DNA of 64,000 nt, taken from the NCBI GenBank assembly GCA_024449915.1, contig JAMZAV010000007.1:186001-250000 (forward strand). Reading direction: 5' to 3'. Shown here one piece after another: positions 12,601-21,534 of the stretch (positions within the stretch are counted from its first letter, which is position 1; the number at the start of each line of letters is the position of its first letter). Made by a program: the position numbers and the translations under genes. The notes beneath the pieces were generated by a model. That model searched no databases. It worked only from the letters and a program-made list of their open reading frames with translations, and was not told the DNA's origin. The stretch comes from Sweltsa coloradensis. Its lineage: Eukaryota; Arthropoda; Insecta; Plecoptera; Chloroperlidae.

Positions 12601-15600
12601 TTATTGCCAAACAGCAGGCTACTTTTCTTCAGCAAATAAAATCTACACTCCAGCCCGGTGAAATAATTGTATCAGGTGACTTTGCAGAAAATTATAGCTT
12701 TGTTGTTCAAGATACGGCACAGGGCTTCCACTTGACTAATAGCCAGGCCACGCTTCACCCATTTGTATGTTATTATGTGCATCCAGGGGTCGAAATTAAC
12801 TTTTTTTGCCACTAGCCCTTCGGGCTAATAGCAACAATAGTCCTCTAGCCCGAGAGCATATTTACTAGCCCGCAATCAAACAGGTTAAATTGATGTAAAA
12901 CGAGCATACGTAAATGTTTGAAAAACTCAATATTCGCCGGGTTTGACGTGTGGGTGTGGGAGACTAGTGAGTGACCGAAAACGAATTTTCACCATAAATT
13001 ATTAATTTTAGCCTAAATTAAGCAATTTTTATTTTGTTTACATATTTAGAACGAATTTTCATACTAGGTAGCGAACTACTATTGGAAACTCGTAAGGTTA
13101 TCGTTGGCAATTGGGAACACTGGAAAAAGTACTCGCCTGTCGGGCTAGTGAAATGAGATTTTTACTAGCCCGAGCAAAGTTTCACTAGCCTCGGGCGAGC
13201 GTTAATTTCGACCCCTGTGTGCATCAGTCAAAACTGGAGTAGGCCTATACCAGTTATGTATTTATATCAGATTCACTTGTTCACGACACTGTTGCAGTTT
13301 ACACCTTTCAAAAACTACTTATTCCTCTTCTACAGCAAAAAATTGAACATTTAACCAAATTATTTTATTTCTCTGATGGAGCAGCATCTCAGTATAAAAA
13401 CAAGAAAAATTTTGCTAATCTGTGTCATCACGAACTTGATTTTGGTATTCAAGCTGAATGGCATTTCATTGCCACATCAACGGCAAGGGACCGTGTGATG
13501 GAGTTGGTGGGTCGGTAAAGAGGCTAGCAGCTAGAGCAAGTCTCCAACGACCGAGTGAGGACCAAATACCTAATGACTGCTCACGACTTATTCCTATGGG
13601 CAAGAGACAATCTTAAAAGCAGTGTTTTCAAGTTTGTACCAACTGAAGATATTGAGGTCAATAGGCAAATATTAAATAATCGTTTCAACCTACTCCCAAC
13701 GTATTACCGGGACTCGCAGTTTCCATGCATTTATCCCAACTTCAACACATACTTTGATGGTGAAACAGTCTTCCACTTCAGATTCAAGCGAAGAGGTGGT
13801 AGTAACACCTTATAAGAAGGTATCTTTCAAAGAGATGAATGATTTTGTAACGGTACAGTACGAAGGCCAGTGGTGGCTTGGATTTGTATTGAAGAAAATG
13901 AAGACTTTGAATGAACTACAAATCAGATTCCTGTCTCCACATGGACCATCACCTTCCTTCACATATCCAGAACGGGATGACGAATTAGTTGTGTCTCTTG
14001 AAGATGTTCTTTCAACTGCTTCCGTTGAACTAGGTGGAAGTGGAGCAAGAACGTACAAGATGAAAAAGGAAGACGGCAATAGAGCGACAAGACTTCTTGA
14101 GGCAAGATTGAAGAAGTAAGGTAAATTAATTACTTCAATTGAACCAAACAATATTGATAACATTTTGCCTTGGCCCTTTTCAGAACAAACCAAGGGGGTT
14201 TAAAACACAGGACAAAATGTGTTGTGAAATGTGAAATGTGACACCACAATGTGGCTTTTACTTACATATCATAGAAAGAATAATTTATAACTAAAGAACT
14301 CCTTAATATAACAGGCTGAAATTTTCAGGAATTGTTCACACATGTATTTACTTAAATAATATAAAATTTCAACACAATCCAAGATGGAGTATTTTAGCTA
14401 TTGACCTTTGACCTTCAACAGATGTAACAACATACAACTCCAGATGTTACCATTAAAGTGTATGTGTATGATATTTTCTGGATACAACTTTTCAAGAGCT
14501 TTAAAATGAGCTCTCATTGAGGTCTGTAGCATAATTAGGGAAGAATTTACTGAGAAAATCGTGGCGCGATACACAAACGAGGTCACCCGGGGTCAAATAT
14601 TGGTGACCCCATATATCAGAAACGACTTATCACAAAAATCTAAAAAAAATCACAGTTTCTATTTGAAATAGTATCTGCCTGTGTACGTACCAAATTTCAA
14701 GAAAATCAGAGAAAGTCATGAAAAAAGACTTGGTTGATTTGACATGGAATTACTCCTAGGCCTACATGCTTTATTTGATTTTAATGATTTTTTTCCCAGA
14801 ACCTTAATTTTATAAATTTAGGTATTCGTGTGAAATTTGAGCGCAATCGAAAAATTATTTCTCATGAAAATCGAAATTTAACGTTTTTTTTCCTTTTTTA
14901 AACAATTCTTTGACTTATAACACCTAGGCCTACATGCTAAAAATATCCAATTGTAATGATTTTTTCACAGAACCTTAATTTTATGAATTAATATATCGTG
15001 TGAAATTTGAGCACAATCAAATAATTATTTCTTATGAAAATCAAAATTTTACGATTTTTTTCTTTTTTAAAATTACGATTAATTAAAAAAATTAAAAATT
15101 AAAGTTTATTTTTTATTTGATTTAAATTAATTTTAAAAAAATCTTTAACTTGGTAATGATTTTTTCACAGAACAACAGAAAATTCGCATAACACATGGCA
15201 ACTCAATGCACCAATTACGCTCATCCAACAACGCGGCGGGACTTAATCGTTTTCCTAGTTTACAAAAACGTGCATTTTCACTGATTCTACCTGCCCACCT
15301 CATCATTTGAACAAAAGAGCTTTTTTTAGAAGCGAGCTTTTTGATGCGTAATTGTCGACAGCCTTCTCAAGATCGATTTTACTACAAATATCTTGTTCGC
15401 ATGAGAGTAACATTAATGCTTCCAATCGTGTTTCAGTCATGGTGGAACAAAGCCTACTCTTTATAAGTTTCAGCTTAGAGAACGTTCTCTCTGCTGATGT
15501 AGCTCGTAGGGTGACAACGGCTTGGTAGGCAGTGTAAAGGTTGGGAAAAGCTGACTGCAATCCGAAAGAGCTTATCATTTTCAAAATATCTGTTACATTT

Positions 15601-18600
15601 TTTATCTTTGAATTGTTGGTACTATCTGATTCCGTTTCGTCATCGTCTTCATCTACATCAACATCATGGTCCCAGTCCCATTCAATGCTGTCATCCCCTT
15701 CTTCGGCCGCTAAATCTAACTCTGAATGGATTTGTTCGAGATTGATGACCGATTTTGACAAATTAAGTCTAAATGGAGCATGAGACTAGTCATTGAAACC
15801 ATATTTAACGATTGGATTCCGCGTAGCGGTTGGAGAACCATGACACATACAAGTGAGGCAGTAAATTAGATCGGCAGAAATCGAGTAAGATAACCACTCT
15901 CTGTAAACAACTTTACCATCAGGAAGTGACCTTCCATTAGATTTTGGGAAACTCCCATTTGGCATGTCAGAAGTCTTAGGCTGGTAGGGTCCCATTCTGG
16001 TTAGCTTACTTATCATTTTGCTGGACAACGTCACATTAGAGTACTTGGCGGGATCGTTAGACAGAATTTTGTCTGAGGTGGCACAACTGTTGCTAGAATT
16101 TTCTGTCGCCTGTTGTGACTTTTGCTCTGGCTGTGTTGGTCGTACAAGGGTGTGAGGGATTGTGTCAATCTTTTCGTTGTGATACAGTGTTACCGGGGCT
16201 TGTCGTTCCACACTCTCTAAAGGTTTAATTGACTCGATCTTCATACAGGGAGTGGCTGGAGAGACATTGGCGCCAATGAGAGAAACCGAGTTTTCTTGAA
16301 AACTGCTTTCGAGCATAGGTTCAGCGACAGTGTATGTATGTAAACAACTATGTAGATATAGTTTATTATTAATTGTTTACAATGTCCTAAATATGATGAG
16401 GTAAATAAAGTATGAAATAAAATAATAAATACAAAATAAAACCCCCTTTAGGACCAGGAGCAATTGCTCCTGTTAGGACCAGGAGCAATTGCTCCTGGTC
16501 TTATATGGTCAGCGCGCCACTGTCTGCAACTGTCATGAAAACATAACCAACAAAATTATGGACGACGCCAAGCTTATTGAAAGCATCCAGCGCTATCGCA
16601 TTATTTATGCTAAGGGCCTGAATATATACAGGCGTACAGACTACAAAGAAAATGCGTGGAAGTATGTGTCAGAAGAAATGAATTCAACAGATGAGTTATT
16701 CCTTGACTGACAGATGTTAATAATTTACGCCAAGCTAGGCCTAGCCTAGCCTAGGACCGTAGGCCCGGGCAACTTGTAAACAGCTCGTAGTGGCCGACAC
16801 ACCGCCGTCTGGATATTTGTACCTTTACATGCATCCAGACGGCGGTGGGCCGACAGATGTTGTACCGATTCCCGTCAATCGTTAACGCCTCGCTTTCCGT
16901 TTCCACCACATTCGCGTTTCACGTTCACGTTTCGGTTTCACCACGTTCCCGTCAATCGTAAACTGGCCTTTAATCGTGTTAAAAATTGTAAATTTTGCAA
17001 TTTCAAGCAGCACATTACAAACCCTAAAAAAAGACCAATTTCCAAATTTTATAGGCCTAATCAAATGGGCCTAGGCCTTATTTGGTTAGGGTAGCCTAGT
17101 TGGTTTACCTTCAATAACTGGTCCAAGTGTGCAGGAATATTTGTGCCTTCTATAGCAGTTTTTGCTATTGTCTCCTTCTTCATATAAAATCTCATTAGCA
17201 TTTTCCAGTGATAAATGAAGTCATCCAGTATTGGCACCGGGGGTGCTAGCTGTGTAAACAAGAAACATAATGAACATAAGTTACCTTAAGAGTCTAGAAG
17301 TATTTTAATTTTATCATTATGTGGTCACTTTGTAATCAGCGGTGGATATGAACTGGCAATTGCCCCCCCCTCCCCCCCAATGAAATTTAGATTTTGATTG
17401 CGTAGCCAATGATTACAATCACCTTAAGGCTTAATAGCCCTATGCCATTTTCGATTTTTAACGAGTTTTTAGGCCTTTGAAAGTTGCAAATTTGGTGACT
17501 AAGCCAAGGGCTTGGGTTATTGCCCCACGGTGTCCTCAAGCAGTGGTCCATAGTCTAATTACGAGAATAAACTTGTCTGCATGTTGCCTACGTATTTCTT
17601 TCGCTGTGATTTGTTTGATATGTCGGTGCACTAAACACTAGATTCTGTGCTCCATATGTCAGCGGTAATTTTGCTGCAACCCCCTTTTCATATGCTGTGA
17701 GATGTGTCAGTGACTCAGTGTTGTGCGGGCTCTATGGTTGTCAGTAGGGCCTACACTGAAACAGGGTGTGCTGGAATAACTTAATTTTTGGAGTATGGCA
17801 TAGCATAGCTAGGTAGTTCTACACTACAGCATATTTTGTAATATGTGAATTTTTGAACTGTTTGTACCTTAGTTGTTTTCATTTAACTATTGGAAGATAC
17901 GTAATGTGCTGTTGTTTGGGATTTAATTTGAGACTGGACACGTGTTTTGTACGGAAGGACAGTGAGGAGGGATGACAGTTTGTAGGCCTATGCTTGGATT
18001 TAAAATGTAGGTGTCGGTTGGGTGTCGGCTACCAAAATGAAGTTATTCTTTAGCCACACACAGCACACAGCAGTTTCACATTGGCCGTTGCTGTCCATGA
18101 GTGTCAACAACGTGGCTAGGCCCTAATGCCTGAGTCAGTGCCTTTATATTTTGATGTAATAATTTTGCGCCTCAATCTTAAAATGGCTGCCAAGTGCCAA
18201 ACGATCAACAAAGTTGCCCAACTCCCATTGCCCAACCTTTTTGCTATTTTTGACCCACGAGCAACAAAATAAAGTAACAATGGTGACACCTACTGTTGTG
18301 ATTGGTTATCAACGATCACGTTATACTTTGAAGAGATCTGATTGGAAGTTGCTTAAGTTCTTTTATTGCCAAGAAGTTCAGAATGTACCGAACATTTTTG
18401 GGGTGTTGCGTAACTCAACTTGACCGTTTGGCGGGCAGTCGGCAATATGCATATCAAATGCACACAAACTCACAGCAACATTGTTGCCCAACCAAGCCCT
18501 AGGCTAGGCCTACCTAGAGTCTATTTACCGTAATTATGCCTAGGTAGGCCAAGGTTAGATCTAGCCTAGGCTACGCCGGTACTACTTGTTCAGTTGGGGG

Positions 18601-19016
18601 GTCCAAATGCTTTTTGCGATGTTTTGCGTGAAGCGTGTTGGTGTTAGATGAAATATAATAGGCCCTACCAAGTAGGACCTAGGCCTAGGCCTAGGCCTAG
18701 GGCCTAGGCTAGCTACGCCTAGGTAGGCTAGCCTAGGCCTAGCTGTAGCCCTAGCCCTAGCTAGGCCTAGGCCTAGGCCTACACCAGTTCGTGAATAGAA
18801 TTTAAGGCCTAGGGCCTAGGGCTAGGTAGCAAGGCACTTCTGTACTTGGCGGGTCCCAACATTTTTTTTTCAATGAAAACATACTAGGCCTAGGCCTACA
18901 CACCCGAAATCCTTTCCGTTACTTTCGTTAGGTTAGCCGAACTAATGAGGCAGGCTACTTACAGCATCCACAGCGCTCTGCACCACATTAGAGAACCGAT
19001 TAAAAATGCTATCCAT
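426..19016 (-). CDS. FHIP2: FHIP2 (FAM160B-type) gene, first five coding exons
   Basis: Five exons, read on the minus strand, join in frame: 18963-19016, 17109-17249, 9380-9595, 5070-5453 and 426-619. They give about 330 N-terminal residues; vertebrate FHIP2A/B proteins are about 750-770 residues, so the rest lies left of the window. Hallmarks of the family are a short amphipathic N-terminus (MDSIFNRFSNVVQSAVDA), the block DDFIYHWK, the block TNIPAHLDQ, TGPCLEYLL, DCPPGMKQ, PLLPH, a TEQEEIHFLC helix and VKACEGVMV followed by INWG. From knowledge of the family, FHIP proteins bind FTS and Hook proteins and link endosomal or Golgi-derived cargo to dynein. Introns 1-4 are packed with transposons, above all intron 2. 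One splice donor appears to be GC rather than GT. FHIP2A and FHIP2B cannot be separated for an invertebrate single copy. Confidence 0.9.
620..2232. other. FHIP2 intron 4, mostly featureless AT-rich sequence
   Basis: No coding similarity, terminal repeats or structured RNA were recognised here. Short open frames lack any family features. Confidence 0.5.
2244..2669 (+). mobile_element. 5S-rRNA-derived SINE (SINE3-like), full length
   Basis: The first ~120 bases resemble 5S rRNA: a GAACACCGAAGTTAAGC stretch, then TCGGGCGTGGTCA and GTGACCGC, the region of the internal control elements. A body follows, ending in an AATC/CAAT repeat tail. An 11-bp direct repeat TGTGCAATCAT flanks it at 2233-2243 and 2670-2680, as expected of a LINE-mobilised target-site duplication. 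Confidence 0.85.
2807..3184. mobile_element. Short hAT-like element with 8-bp duplication CTTACATG
   Basis: The ends are TACGGATGCACA and TGTGCATTCCTA, an imperfect inverted repeat. The identical octamer CTTACATG lies at 2799-2806 and 3185-3192. The interior is rich in ATCGAT-type motifs and has no coding capacity. Confidence 0.8.
3195..4750. mobile_element. Non-autonomous pogo/Tigger-like element
   Basis: The termini CGTCAAATGGGG and CCCCATTTGAT are inverted and flanked by TA (3193-3194 and 4751-4752). Subterminal copies of GGGGTAACTTTGCC and its complement recur at both ends. The ends match those of the coding pogo-like element at 20000-23900, so this is probably a relative moved by that transposase. 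It contains a second insertion at 3822-4382. Confidence 0.75.
3822..4382. mobile_element. hAT-like element nested in the pogo-like element
   Basis: The inverted ends share ACTTGTTCATTAACGG. The octamer CAAAAGAC at 3814-3821 is repeated at 4383-4390. Inside, 4036-4061 and 4094-4119 form a 26-bp near-perfect inverted repeat around TTTAACGTCGCTATTT, a sequence that also occurs in tandem near 42.61-42.69 kb. Confidence 0.78.
5070..5453 (-). CDS. FHIP2: FHIP2 coding exon 4
   Basis: A 128-codon exon from RLIGLCC to SFLLSA, with acceptor CTCTATAG and donor GTAAGT, both phase 0. The first third is the conserved helical SPTEQEEIHFLC block. The middle is a low-complexity Ser/Thr/Pro/Asn-rich linker, as expected of a disordered loop in this family. 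It ends with a Leu-rich helix. Confidence 0.87.
5650..6656. mobile_element. hAT-like element (CAGGGGTYGAAATTAA family), long form
   Basis: The ends are CAGGGGTTGAAATTAA and TTAATTTCGAGCCCTG, with octamer GTAACAAC at 5642-5649 and 6657-6664. Terminal regions carry the repeated motif CTAGCCCG. It is the same family as 12784-13217 but holds about 550 bp extra (roughly 5790-6335), which resembles the TTAA-flanked element at 56902-57472. Confidence 0.85.
6665..7036. other. FHIP2 intron 3 sequence without recognised features
   Basis: AT-rich intronic DNA; no repeats or coding similarity were recognised. Confidence 0.4.
7037..7266 (+). mobile_element. 5S-SINE, 5'-truncated 3' half
   Basis: It aligns with the 3' half of the SINE at 2244-2669 from GTTAGTGG through the AATCAATC tail, but lacks the 5S-like head. 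Confidence 0.82.
7378..8361 (-). mobile_element. tRNA-derived SINE split by a TTAA-target element
   Basis: On the minus strand the head has tRNA-like promoter boxes (box B-like GTGTTCGAATCCC) and an anticodon-arm-like CTGCTTCCAATGCAG. The body matches the copy at 37895-38315. The tail end (7378-7411) and the body (from about 7970) are separated by the insertion at 7416-7965. Confidence 0.75.
7416..7965. mobile_element. piggyBac-like MITE inserted in the tRNA-SINE
   Basis: The ends CTCTCTTGCTAC and GTAGTGAAAGGG are an imperfect inverted repeat of the CCCTTT...-type seen in piggyBac elements. The left flank is TTAA (7412-7415); the right flank is ATAA, taken as a decayed TTAA. A palindromic GTCCACTATAGTGGAC follows the left end. 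No coding sequence was seen. Confidence 0.6.
8397..8810 (-). mobile_element. 5S-rRNA-derived SINE, full length, minus strand
   Basis: The reverse complement matches the element at 2244-2669 from the 5S-like head to the CAAT tail. It is flanked by the 12-bp duplication CTTAATATTATT at 8385-8396 and 8811-8822. Confidence 0.87.
9225..9416. repeat. Tandem duplication covering the end of FHIP2 exon 3
   Basis: The start TTGACGGTTCACGTA occurs at 9225 and 9331. The CTAGAGATGAT block and the exon-end/donor block occur in both units. The second unit contains the last ~36 bases of exon 3 and its GC donor; the first is a diverged intronic copy. Confidence 0.8.
9380..9595 (-). CDS. FHIP2: FHIP2 coding exon 3, with a GC splice donor
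   Basis: Seventy-two codons from LLLEEEES to VGIYIPIQ, with TGPCLEYLL and DCPPGMKQ inside. The acceptor is TTTATCAG after a pyrimidine-rich tract. The exon must end after CAG to stay aligned with the family and in phase with exon 4, and the next bases are GCAAGT, so intron 3 appears to use a GC-AG junction. The exon end and this donor recur about 96-106 bp farther into the intron. Confidence 0.88.
10401..10910. repeat. Diverged tandem duplication inside the hAT
   Basis: A block of about 200 bp starting TAGAAGATAACAATTCAGTA at 10401 recurs at 10709, 308 bp on, with matching downstream landmarks (TATCAAGTCAAATT, AGATACATCG). Confidence 0.75.
12072..14119 (+). pseudogene. Decayed transposase of the long-TIR element
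   Basis: Conserved-looking blocks occur in several frames: RPKHCVLPGASGTHSVCVC, an LCQYCPGTTKLR zinc-knuckle-like stretch, SGDFAENYSF, FYFSDGAASQYKN, WHFIATST and WWLGFV...FLSPHGPSPSF. The two Asp motifs (GDFAENYS and FSDGAASQYKN) look like the first two acidic residues of an RNase H-like DDE/D fold; the third region is frameshifted. Similar proteins are, to my knowledge, widespread as unnamed predicted proteins in invertebrates. I do not assign a superfamily. The gene is broken by frameshifts and by the hAT at 12784-13217, so it is not expected to be active. Confidence 0.7.
12784..13217. mobile_element. Small hAT-like element inside the transposase
   Basis: The ends CAGGGGTCGAAATTAA and TTAATTTCGACCCCTG are flanked by the perfect octamer TGTGCATC at 12776-12783 and 13218-13225. 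It is the short form of the family at 5650-6656. Transposase similarity resumes directly after it (YVFISDSLVHDTVAVY). Confidence 0.92.
15303..15761 (-). pseudogene. hAT transposase C-terminal dimerisation domain
   Basis: The frame contains an acidic linker (DVDVDEDDDETESDS) and then the hAT family dimerisation signature RATSAERTFSKLKLIKSRL with LEALMLLS. It is the C-terminal part of a TTF/ZMYM-type hAT transposase; the catalytic middle is absent between this frame and 15786. It lies in the hAT at 9896-16522 and matches the element's orientation. Confidence 0.85.
15786..16316 (-). pseudogene. hAT transposase N-terminal zinc-finger part
   Basis: A 176-residue frame starts near the right end of the hAT. 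A low-complexity N-terminus is followed by GPYQPKTSDMPNG, VYREWLSYS and a LIYCLTCMCHG cysteine motif, the pattern of a TTF-type zinc finger in hAT transposases. The frame stops where the catalytic domain should begin, consistent with internal deletion. Confidence 0.75.
16452..16500. repeat. Tandem palindromes at the hAT right end
   Basis: Two consecutive copies of GGACCAGGAGCAATTGCTCC, each self-complementary around CAATTG, lie about 10-60 bp inside the hAT end. Subterminal repeated palindromes are typical of transposase-binding sites. Confidence 0.75.
16558..16710 (+). CDS. MADF-like domain ORF of the Harbinger-like element (partial)
   Basis: Fifty codons start MDDAKLIESIQRYRIIY and continue with the MADF pattern of LY/IY, YKENAWKYVSEEM. 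MADF proteins are the DNA-binding partners of PIF/Harbinger nucleases. A stop follows at once, so this is either a first exon or a remnant. A host MADF gene is less likely, given the flanking inverted ends. Confidence 0.6.
   Translation: MDDAKLIESIQRYRIIYAKGLNIYRRTDYKENAWKYVSEEMNSTDELFLD
16800..16847. repeat. Perfect 15-bp hairpin
   Basis: CACCGCCGTCTGGAT (16800-16814) and ATCCAGACGGCGGTG (16833-16847) are exact reverse complements around an 18-nt spacer. It lies inside the Harbinger-like element beside the MADF ORF. Confidence 0.8.
17109..17249 (-). CDS. FHIP2: FHIP2 coding exon 2
   Basis: Forty-seven codons from LAPPVPILDD to HLDQLLK lie between the acceptor TTTACACAG and the donor GTAAAC, both phase 0. 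It carries the FIYHWK and TNIPAHL signatures of the family. Confidence 0.9.
17250..18480. other. FHIP2 intron 1, no recognised element
   Basis: Low-similarity intronic DNA with a C-rich run near 17367. No terminal repeats or coding similarity were identified. Confidence 0.4.
18480..18900. repeat. AGGCCTA/CCTAGG-rich cluster in FHIP2 intron 1
   Basis: Dense imperfect tandem copies of TAGGCC/AGGCCTA, for example at 18680-18710 and 18735-18790, about 60-480 bp downstream of exon 1. The motif is also scattered through most non-coding parts of the window. Confidence 0.8.
18963..19016 (-). CDS. FHIP2: FHIP2 coding exon 1 (start codon exon)
   Basis: The ATG at 19016-19014 opens 18 codons ending VQSAVDA, followed directly by the donor GTAAGT. 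The peptide matches the N-terminus typical of FHIP2 proteins, and the exon ends in phase 0, as required by exon 2. No earlier in-frame ATG with family similarity was found. Confidence 0.85.
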
Positions 19017-19321
19017 ATTGAAGAAAATAACTAGGGGCTAGGCCTAAGCTTAATAATTATCTAGCCAACAAATGCGATAACATGGCAGGCCCTCCACTTC
19101 CACTTTCTGTCAGCTGTTGTCATTGAATTGAACGTAAGCAAAAGAGAAAGGAAGGACACAGTTTCAACAACTTCAGGTTGCGAGAGGCGGCACTGTGTGC
19201 AACGCACCTCAAAAATTTCGTTTTAGTAGTAGTAGTAGTATGTTCGCAGTCTGCACATGGTCTGCACTATCCTCGTGTTTCAGATGTCACACTTACTCTC
19301 TAGCGCGCCCCCAGACCGGTA
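19017..19321 (-). promoter_or_regulatory. FHIP2: Probable FHIP2 5' UTR and proximal promoter
   Basis: About 300 bp lies between the FHIP2 start codon and the 3' tail of the neighbouring LINE. No TATA box or other core element can be called with confidence; the assignment is positional. Confidence 0.4.
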
Positions 19322-20227
19322 ATTATGTATTGTATGTATTGTATTGTATTCTCTCTCCTACTATTGACTATTATAGTCGGTGGTAGGTTTCTTCATCCTT
19401 CCTTCCTTCTAGTTGCATCATCCTTTCGTTTCATCATATTTCCCTGTTTCTTGTTTACTTCCCATCCTCTCTTCTTGCTTATTTCCATTTTCCATTTTTC
19501 CTTTGATTTGCATCTTCAGTCCATGTGGACTTCATCACACACTCATTTGCGAGCCCTTTCCTCTTACTTATTTAGTCCGGTGTGAGCCTTTGCAGTAGTT
19601 TTAAAAACTTTTTAAAACCTTTGATATCCTCTTTTCCCCACTACCCCCTCTTCAGGCCATTCCATTCCACCACCGTTCTGGCCAAGAACGAGTTCCTCCC
19701 TATGTCATTGTCAGTAGCCCATGTCCCTCTCTCATATTTCCACTTATGGTCCCCTCTTGCTAGATAATTAGCCTTCCTTAGTAGACTGTTCATCTCCTCC
19801 CATCCTTCGTGATCTCTAGTCACTCTATACATTTTCCCTAGTCTGTCCATCCTTCGTCTGTCCTCTAGCTCTTCCCATCCTAGACCTCTTACCATACTGG
19901 AGACACTCTCATACTTCCTTACTACATGTCTATTTACTACATCCTCCTTCCATGTATTCCCCTTTCTAAGAACCCTTCTTGCGGCTCTTTTTCTGTATAC
20001 CGTCAAATGGGGTAACTTTGACATTGAGGGGTAACATTGATAATTGCACATTCTAAAGCATTTGAATTTCCCACCATTCACTGGCTCAACTTTTTGTGTG
20101 TGTTGTGTTGTGATGTGTTACATTCATTAAAAAATTAACCGTAACTAGTAGAAAATCTGCGTTTTTTTATGACTATATTAAGTCTTGCTCCACAGTTATA
20201 AATACTTAATAGATTTATTGCAGATTT

Positions 20228-21245
20228 TCATAAATTGTATTGTATTGTATTGTATTTCTTTATTTCTGGCTCATTCTAGCCATTTCGTTACATCTTACAT
20301 CACATTTATAGCATACAAATACTACACAACATCAATTACAACAAACAACTTGAAAACACTTTAAAAATTAACATTACACTATCATACTAGGATTTTACAT
20401 AATATTTATTTAGACCTACTACTCAGCTATCTAACAACGAATACTCAATTATCTAACAATGCATACTTCATTTTCCCATATGTTCAACCTACTTAGCACT
20501 ACTTTATTAATACTTAGGACTTTATAAAATCCTTTCTTACCTTACATTATTCTATAAATCTTGTAATTTAATCCATTTTTTACATTTACTTTTAAACATG
20601 CCCAAACTATTTATTTCTTTGATTTCCCTGGGTAACATATCGAATTCCTTTACACCATTGTTAAAGACTGAGCCTAGCCATTTTTTACTTTTACAATTTG
20701 ACCTCCATGATTTTCCTTCTTCTGCTCCCCTAGTATTTACATTATGTACCTTACTCACATCAGTCATCTTGTCCTCCATGTAATTTGGCATCATTCCTTT
20801 TTTAACTTTATATATGAAAACTAATACTAACAATAATATATTTTCCTTCACACTCAACCATTCCAAAGTATTAAGCATAGGCCTACTCTTTATAGGTGTT
20901 TCCCTTCCACATCTAATGATACATCTCATAGCCTTATTCTGCAACACCTGTAACCTTTCAACATCATTTTTATAAACTTGGTACAATATAGTAGCACCGA
21001 ATTCAAAATGCGGCTTAATTATGCTCTTATAAACCATATTTCTCGTCCAACTTGAAAGTTTGCCCCCTATTCTTCTCATATAACCTATTTTTTTACCTAT
21101 TTTTTTAACTATGTAATTTACATGCGCCTTAAAATCTAGTTTATCATCTATTAATATACCTAAATATTTAAACTCTTTAACTACTTCAATCTCCTCATTT
21201 TATAATAATAAAATTACAATTCAATAATAGGTATATTATCTGTTA
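20228..21245 (-). mobile_element. LINE 3' fragment inside the pogo-like element
   Basis: On the minus strand it reads VVKEFKYLGILIDDKLDFKAH, then MRRIGGKLSSW...YKSIIKPHFEFGATILY and RLQVLQNKAMRCI, the region after the RT domain of CR1/L2-like LINEs, with an intact stop at 20552. It ends in repeated ATACA units at 20228-20250, the same kind of tail as the surrounding LINE. Confidence 0.82.
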
Positions 21246-21534
21246 ATTGAATGGATTTGAAGAAGTTGGGTTATGGTAAATATTTTACCCTCAGGACAGA
21301 TATGTAGATAGCTTGGGGTAACATTGATAGTTTTTTCCCGCCTATAATATTGCTTATTTCAATGTGTTTGGATGTGCAGAATAACCCAACACAGGATAGT
21401 AGTAGGCTTAGACTAGTTTTAGGCTAGAACCAATAGGGCTTAGATAAATCTAAATCGGTAATGTACCAAGGCTAGATGTTTGACTCTGAACTTTTTTTCA
21501 ACAGAGTTCCAGAATTGCCCTACAATCATTATCC

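Larger units (their letters stand above)
11355..14760 (+). mobile_element. DNA transposon with ~590-bp terminal inverted repeats
   Basis: Sequence from about 11355 to 11946 is repeated inverted at about 14170-14760. Both ends include TAGGAGT and a block with GGTCACC, and both inner boundaries have CCCCCTTGGTTTGTTCTG. The interior encodes a decayed transposase on the plus strand. It lies inside the Helentron-like copy 1, interrupting a stretch that is continuous in copy 5 (39116-39894). Confidence 0.8.
11072..15258. mobile_element. Helentron/HINE-like element, copy 1
   Basis: It starts TTGGATGAGCGAAG, has the complementary GCTCATCCAA at 15219-15228 about 30 nt from the other end, then an AACGC...GCGTT hairpin and a CTAG-T terminus. 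The same end structure is seen in four other copies (31310, 39116, 51533, 52726). It is enlarged by the transposon at 11355-14760. Confidence 0.6.
9896..16522 (-). mobile_element. 6.6-kb hAT transposon (CAGTGGCGCGCTGA ends)
   Basis: Perfect 14-bp inverted ends CAGTGGCGCGCTGA (9896-9909 and 16509-16522) are flanked by the perfect octamer TCTGCAAC at 9888-9895 and 16523-16530. Transposase remnants lie on the minus strand at 15303-16316. The element carries further insertions from 11072 to 15258. A fragment of its left part recurs near 55.48-55.64 kb. Confidence 0.9.
9659..16972. mobile_element. PIF/Harbinger-like DNA transposon (outermost of a five-level nest)
   Basis: The inverted ends share GGTTTACGATTGACGG (9665-9680) with CCGTCAATCGTAAACTGG (about 16950-16966) and lie in a TA/TAA context. 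Near the right end is a MADF-type ORF (16558-16710), typical of the accessory protein of PIF/Harbinger elements. No Harbinger nuclease remains visible, so the assignment rests on the MADF ORF and the ends. Its left end lies only about 60 bp from the acceptor of FHIP2 exon 3. Confidence 0.6.

Noticed and set aside
15541..15783. Ser-rich plus-strand frame
   Set aside because: It is antisense to the acidic linker of the hAT transposase.
18680..18790. CRISPR-like regular repeats
   Set aside because: The AGGCCTA units are irregular, have no spacers of constant length, and lie in animal DNA.
19325..19785. Plus-strand hydrophobic frames
   Set aside because: They overlap the antisense of the LINE 3' UTR and C-terminus; the composition comes from pyrimidine-rich strand bias.
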